Positions 47,361 through 64,000 of a stretch of 64,000 bases of DNA are shown here, piece by piece. The position numbers were made by a program, and so were the translations under genes. Origin of the DNA: Diphasiastrum complanatum (taxonomy: Eukaryota > Streptophyta > Lycopodiopsida > Lycopodiales > Lycopodiaceae); NCBI GenBank assembly GCA_029204225.1, contig CM055095.1, positions 30,631,538-30,695,537 on the forward strand, read 5' to 3'. The first letter of the stretch is position 1. Each line of letters begins with the position of its first letter. The notes beneath the pieces were generated by a model that was not told where the DNA came from, made no database searches, and was given only the letters and a program-made list of their open reading frames with translations.

Positions 47361-49384
47361 GAGATGCATGTGCCAATATACATAAATCTGTCGCTATCAT
47401 AATTTGATCAAATATAGTGTGTAAACCATCACAAATTCGAAATGTTGTACAAGGGCAATATTGTGGAGGTGATGTAGAAAGGCGATATTGCCATAATATT
47501 TGACAACAACTTGTTTTGACTTTTAGTTCTTTTCTGCAAACTGGACCTGTGTAGCCAACAATCAAGATCCAGATTATTGATCGATTTTGCTAGGATGGAA
47601 AAAAATATAACAGTTAAACCGTTACACTCAACAACTCTAGACTCACTCATGGTTCTCAAGTTTAAATAGTAGATAGTGAGTTTATGAGTGTGTGTGAGCA
47701 ATAGTGAAAAACTTAGATCAAGAAAAAAGACAAAGTTCATCATCCCCCTCCCCATAGTAGATTGGTACGTCCACTCCATTTATGGCTAACTATAATTTGT
47801 TAGTTGTGCACCATGAGTGAGGCCCGAGGCAACAGAACACGAAATATTTCTATGCCTTGTCTATCGTGAGATCAAAAGGAGATACTTTTTCCTTTTCCAT
47901 AATCATCCAATCACGCTTCGCTCATTGATATCATATGAAAGTTTGTATTTTGTATCTCTGATGACATCGAAGATGTTTCACATGCCTATAGATTTTTGTC
48001 ATAGTATCCTCCAGTATAGAGAATTCTTAGCTTTCCTCCACATTTTCCTTTTTTTTTTTTTTTTTTACAGATGAGCAGATATAGAGTCGAAATTAAAAAA
48101 TGAGGAGATTATTTCTTTTAGATTGAGACCAAAGACAACAATGTCAACCATAGCAAAAATTCACAAATTTTTATACTAGATGTCATACAACGAAGACATT
48201 CGCAAATGTTTTCCACAAATCATGATGTCATCATTATTCACCACTAGCATGGCCTTTTTCATACACATAAATGTCTTTTCCATAGATGCTTTTAGCATCC
48301 TTAATTGCATTCTAAAACATTGTTCTAGATCACCCAAGCTTCTTGATCTCAAGCTTCCATTGGCCGAATCTCTCGCAATCAACATTCAAAATTCATCCTG
48401 AAGTTTATTCATACATTTTCACTAAATCAATGGATCTAGTTTACGTTAACCTGAGCTAGGAACCCATTTTGTTCTTCTTAAAAGATTGCACAAAGCATAG
48501 CCTCTTCATAGACTAGTGCAAACTCTTAATTCATACACTCTTACCAAATCAATGGACTAGTTTAACTTGAGCTAGGAACGCATTTTGTTCTTCCTAAAAG
48601 ATCACACAAAGCATAGCCTCTTTGTAGACCACTGCAAACTCTCCTACTCTTGCAGCAACTTCTAAAACCTTCAATACATATAAGTAGCTTTTACTTGAGA
48701 GCTCTAAAACCTAGATAGCATCTTAATTGGTACACTTAACCAAACAATTTTTTTATTGCTGCTACATGATCCTAAATTCTAACTTTTGAAACAAAAAAAA
48801 TTGGCCTGCAAATATGATATCACACTCTTTTTCTTTATATAGAAACCTCCAGTTTATTGCAAGTTTGTTGAAGTATATAACTAAATCTCAACTTGGCTCT
48901 GGCACACATAAATGGGAACTTCCAAAGTAATCACTATGCAAGAGTGATTGAATAAACTTGTAAAAGTCTGTCCTCCAACAAGTGTCATGTCGATACCTTC
49001 CCTCTACTTGGAATCAGAAGTTTTAATCCAATTACTTGAACAAATGAGGACATACAAAAGAAAAAAAACTTGCAAATGTTTGCATTTTACACTTGGAAGT
49101 TGCAAGCACTTGTGAAAGAAGCAAGCTATGATGCATTCATCTACTGAAAAAATTGATGCTTTTGGAACCAAGGCAGTAAGTAACCCACTTGATATGCATA
49201 TTGATTGAATTTCCTGGTTGACAGTGGCATATCAGCTTGAACTGGAACTGAGTTTTTTTTAATGCATTGAAGATTTCAATATATGAGTTTCTTAGCTAGT
49301 TGCTGTAAATTGCAATATATTACACCCTTGCACATTTGAAGAACTCAGACAATTATCAACATCCCTGAAGGTAGTGACTGAACA
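47361..49384. other. Unassigned, repeat-rich
   Basis: No domain is recognised. Contains a poly-T run (48,050-48,066) and the 121-bp duplication below. Probably copia debris. Confidence 0.35.
48408..48650 (+). repeat. 121-bp tandem duplication
   Basis: TTCATACATTTTCACTAAATC at 48408 and its relative at 48530. Both continue with GAGCTAGGAAC(C/G)CATTTTG and CACAAAGCATAGCCTC. Confidence 0.88.
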
Positions 49385-49720
49385 GTGAAGATTAATGTTT
49401 ATTTTAAGTCCGTTGGAAACATGTTTATCATCATTACTTTGTATGTGAATGACACACTTATGTTTAGTAATAATCAGGGTCTTTTGCAAGAAATCAAAAA
49501 CCAACTTTCCACTGAGTTTGAGATGAGAGATCTAGGCAATGCCCATTATTATCTAGGGATCCAGATTTTGAGACTTATCCCAACAGAGATATTTAAAGAA
49601 TGTACTGATAAGATGAGCTTCTCACCCTTAGTAAGTGGAAAGCATAATGTTGATGTGATATTGGAACCGCTGCTTTTGTCAGAACGAATCTATCAAGAAG
49701 CGCAGGAAACTCACATCTGA
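49385..49720 (+). pseudogene. Copia reverse transcriptase fragment
   Basis: FIIITLYVNDTLMFSNNQGL (catalytic YVDD changed to YVND), then LSTEFEMRDLGNAHYYLGIQ. The first catalytic Asp being Asn would kill activity. Nothing copia-like on either side within the frame. Confidence 0.85.
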
Positions 49721-50224
49721 TATGACTTCTGATTATAACTTCTTATCAAATCTCTAAGTGAGATTACCAACAAGATGTGTGCCAACAATATCATCGAAGA
49801 TCTTCAATGGAACAGCTCCTGGAGGAAAAGCATGTCTCTGATCTTAACAAGTCATTACTACAGCTAAAGACCAACATGCAAGCCAGTCATTGAAACATTG
49901 AGATATGATTACTTGAGGGTGGTTTCACATCAGAAGTTCGTAATCAAAAAATGTTCTGTAAAATGGACATATACGATGAGCCCATCAGTAGTTTCCGATA
50001 ACTTTAGATACTTGCTACCTTGGTGATGAATTGAGATAGTTGGATCATTAGATTAAACCAACCGGCAGAATCATTAGATTCAACCAACCATATCATTTCA
50101 TCAAGAATGTGGCCCTCCAACAAAAACTACCTAGTCTAAATGCTTGAATCTTGACAAAAATATAAAAATGAGCATAGAATGTATTTACAAATATACTCTC
50201 AAAACCTCATTGATAAGAAACAAA
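49721..50224. other. 3' flank of GYRB
   Basis: Includes the gyrase 3' untranslated region on the minus strand. No other feature. Confidence 0.45.
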
Positions 50225-63488
<13,264 letters not shown>

Positions 63489-64000
63489 CTGCAAAATTTG
63501 CAAAGTACATGAGCTCATTAGGTCAATTGTGAAAGTTGTGATATGTGATATATTTGGATTTCAAGAACCAGTGTCTCTATCATATGGTCCATTTTCATCT
63601 CATAATCAAAAGCGCTACAAGAAAGGTACTCACTTGCTCAAACTTCTTCAAGGTACAAGTTAATAGAGATGAATGTAGGGTGACTAGAAATGATTGATTG
63701 TTCAAAAGTTTTACAAAATATTGTCAAGAAGTTTTGTTATATTCTCAATGGAATTCCAAGATGTCCACTTCAAACCCAAAAGATCAACTTTCATGATCGC
63801 TTTGATACTTGAAGAGACTCTAAATTGTAAATTCTTTAATGGTACATGTTTCTTAAGGGTATTAACTTCGAATGGCTAGAGGATTGTGAATGATGCCTTG
63901 GATCCTACTAACAACATAAATATTTCGTTCGCGGTGGGAAAGACTTTACATTGGTAGCTTGCAAGTTTTGATCAAGTTCACATCTCAATTTGAAAACTCA
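63489..64000 (-). other. GYRB upstream intron (partial)
   Basis: Begins at the acceptor TTTTGCAG of the first visible exon. I see no transit peptide sequence or promoter here, so the first exon is further right. Confidence 0.55.

Overview
The window is nuclear DNA of a land plant. The evidence is spliced genes with GT-AG introns, a nucleus-encoded organellar gyrase B gene, a plant-only circadian gene, plant-type Ty1/copia and Ty3/gypsy retrotransposons primed by initiator-Met tRNA, and long (GA/CT)n arrays. I cannot name the species. Most of the 64 kb is transposon-derived, and much of that is broken or nested.

Three host genes are supported. (1) 1973-2218, minus: the first coding exon of an EARLY FLOWERING 3 (ELF3) homologue; the rest lies beyond the left edge. 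Its leader and a likely promoter with two G-boxes lie to the right, up to about 3.2 kb. (2) 19104-23470, plus: a two-exon ATP-dependent 6-phosphofructokinase of the plant PFK2-like type, complete at 461 residues, split by a 2,981-bp intron. (3) 50225-63488, minus: an organellar DNA gyrase subunit B gene. Twenty exons encode 677 residues to the stop codon; the exon(s) for the transit peptide lie beyond the right edge. Every junction was resolved to the base and kept in frame.

Mobile DNA, left to right: a gypsy LTR plus leader fused to a copia pol fragment (4468-7480); a copia gag/protease fragment (7801-8989); a nearly complete copia element with two LTRs, PBS, PPT and a 5-bp target duplication (9098-15203, minus); a gypsy 3' LTR with chromodomain remnant (16774-17642); a hAT-type transposase gene split by a (GA)n array (25768-28235); a chromodomain gypsy element with two LTRs, PBS, PPT and 5-bp target duplication (29863-37820, minus), carrying an RT/RNase H deletion, a MITE-like insertion and a probable captured host-gene segment; a Penelope-type reverse transcriptase remnant (41202-41830); a 500-codon ORF of two diverged repeats with copia-like linker sequence (42505-44007); more copia debris (44145-49620); and copia and gypsy pieces inside gyrase intron 5 (57379-59480).

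The host genes are not an operon and have no evident joint function: ELF3 acts in the clock, PFK in glycolysis, GYRB in organelle DNA topology. The least explained items are the Penelope-type RT, the gypsy element's captured segment, the duplicated 500-codon ORF, the (CT)n-plus-promoter module present twice, and the LTR arrays of CACGTG/CACATG palindromes.
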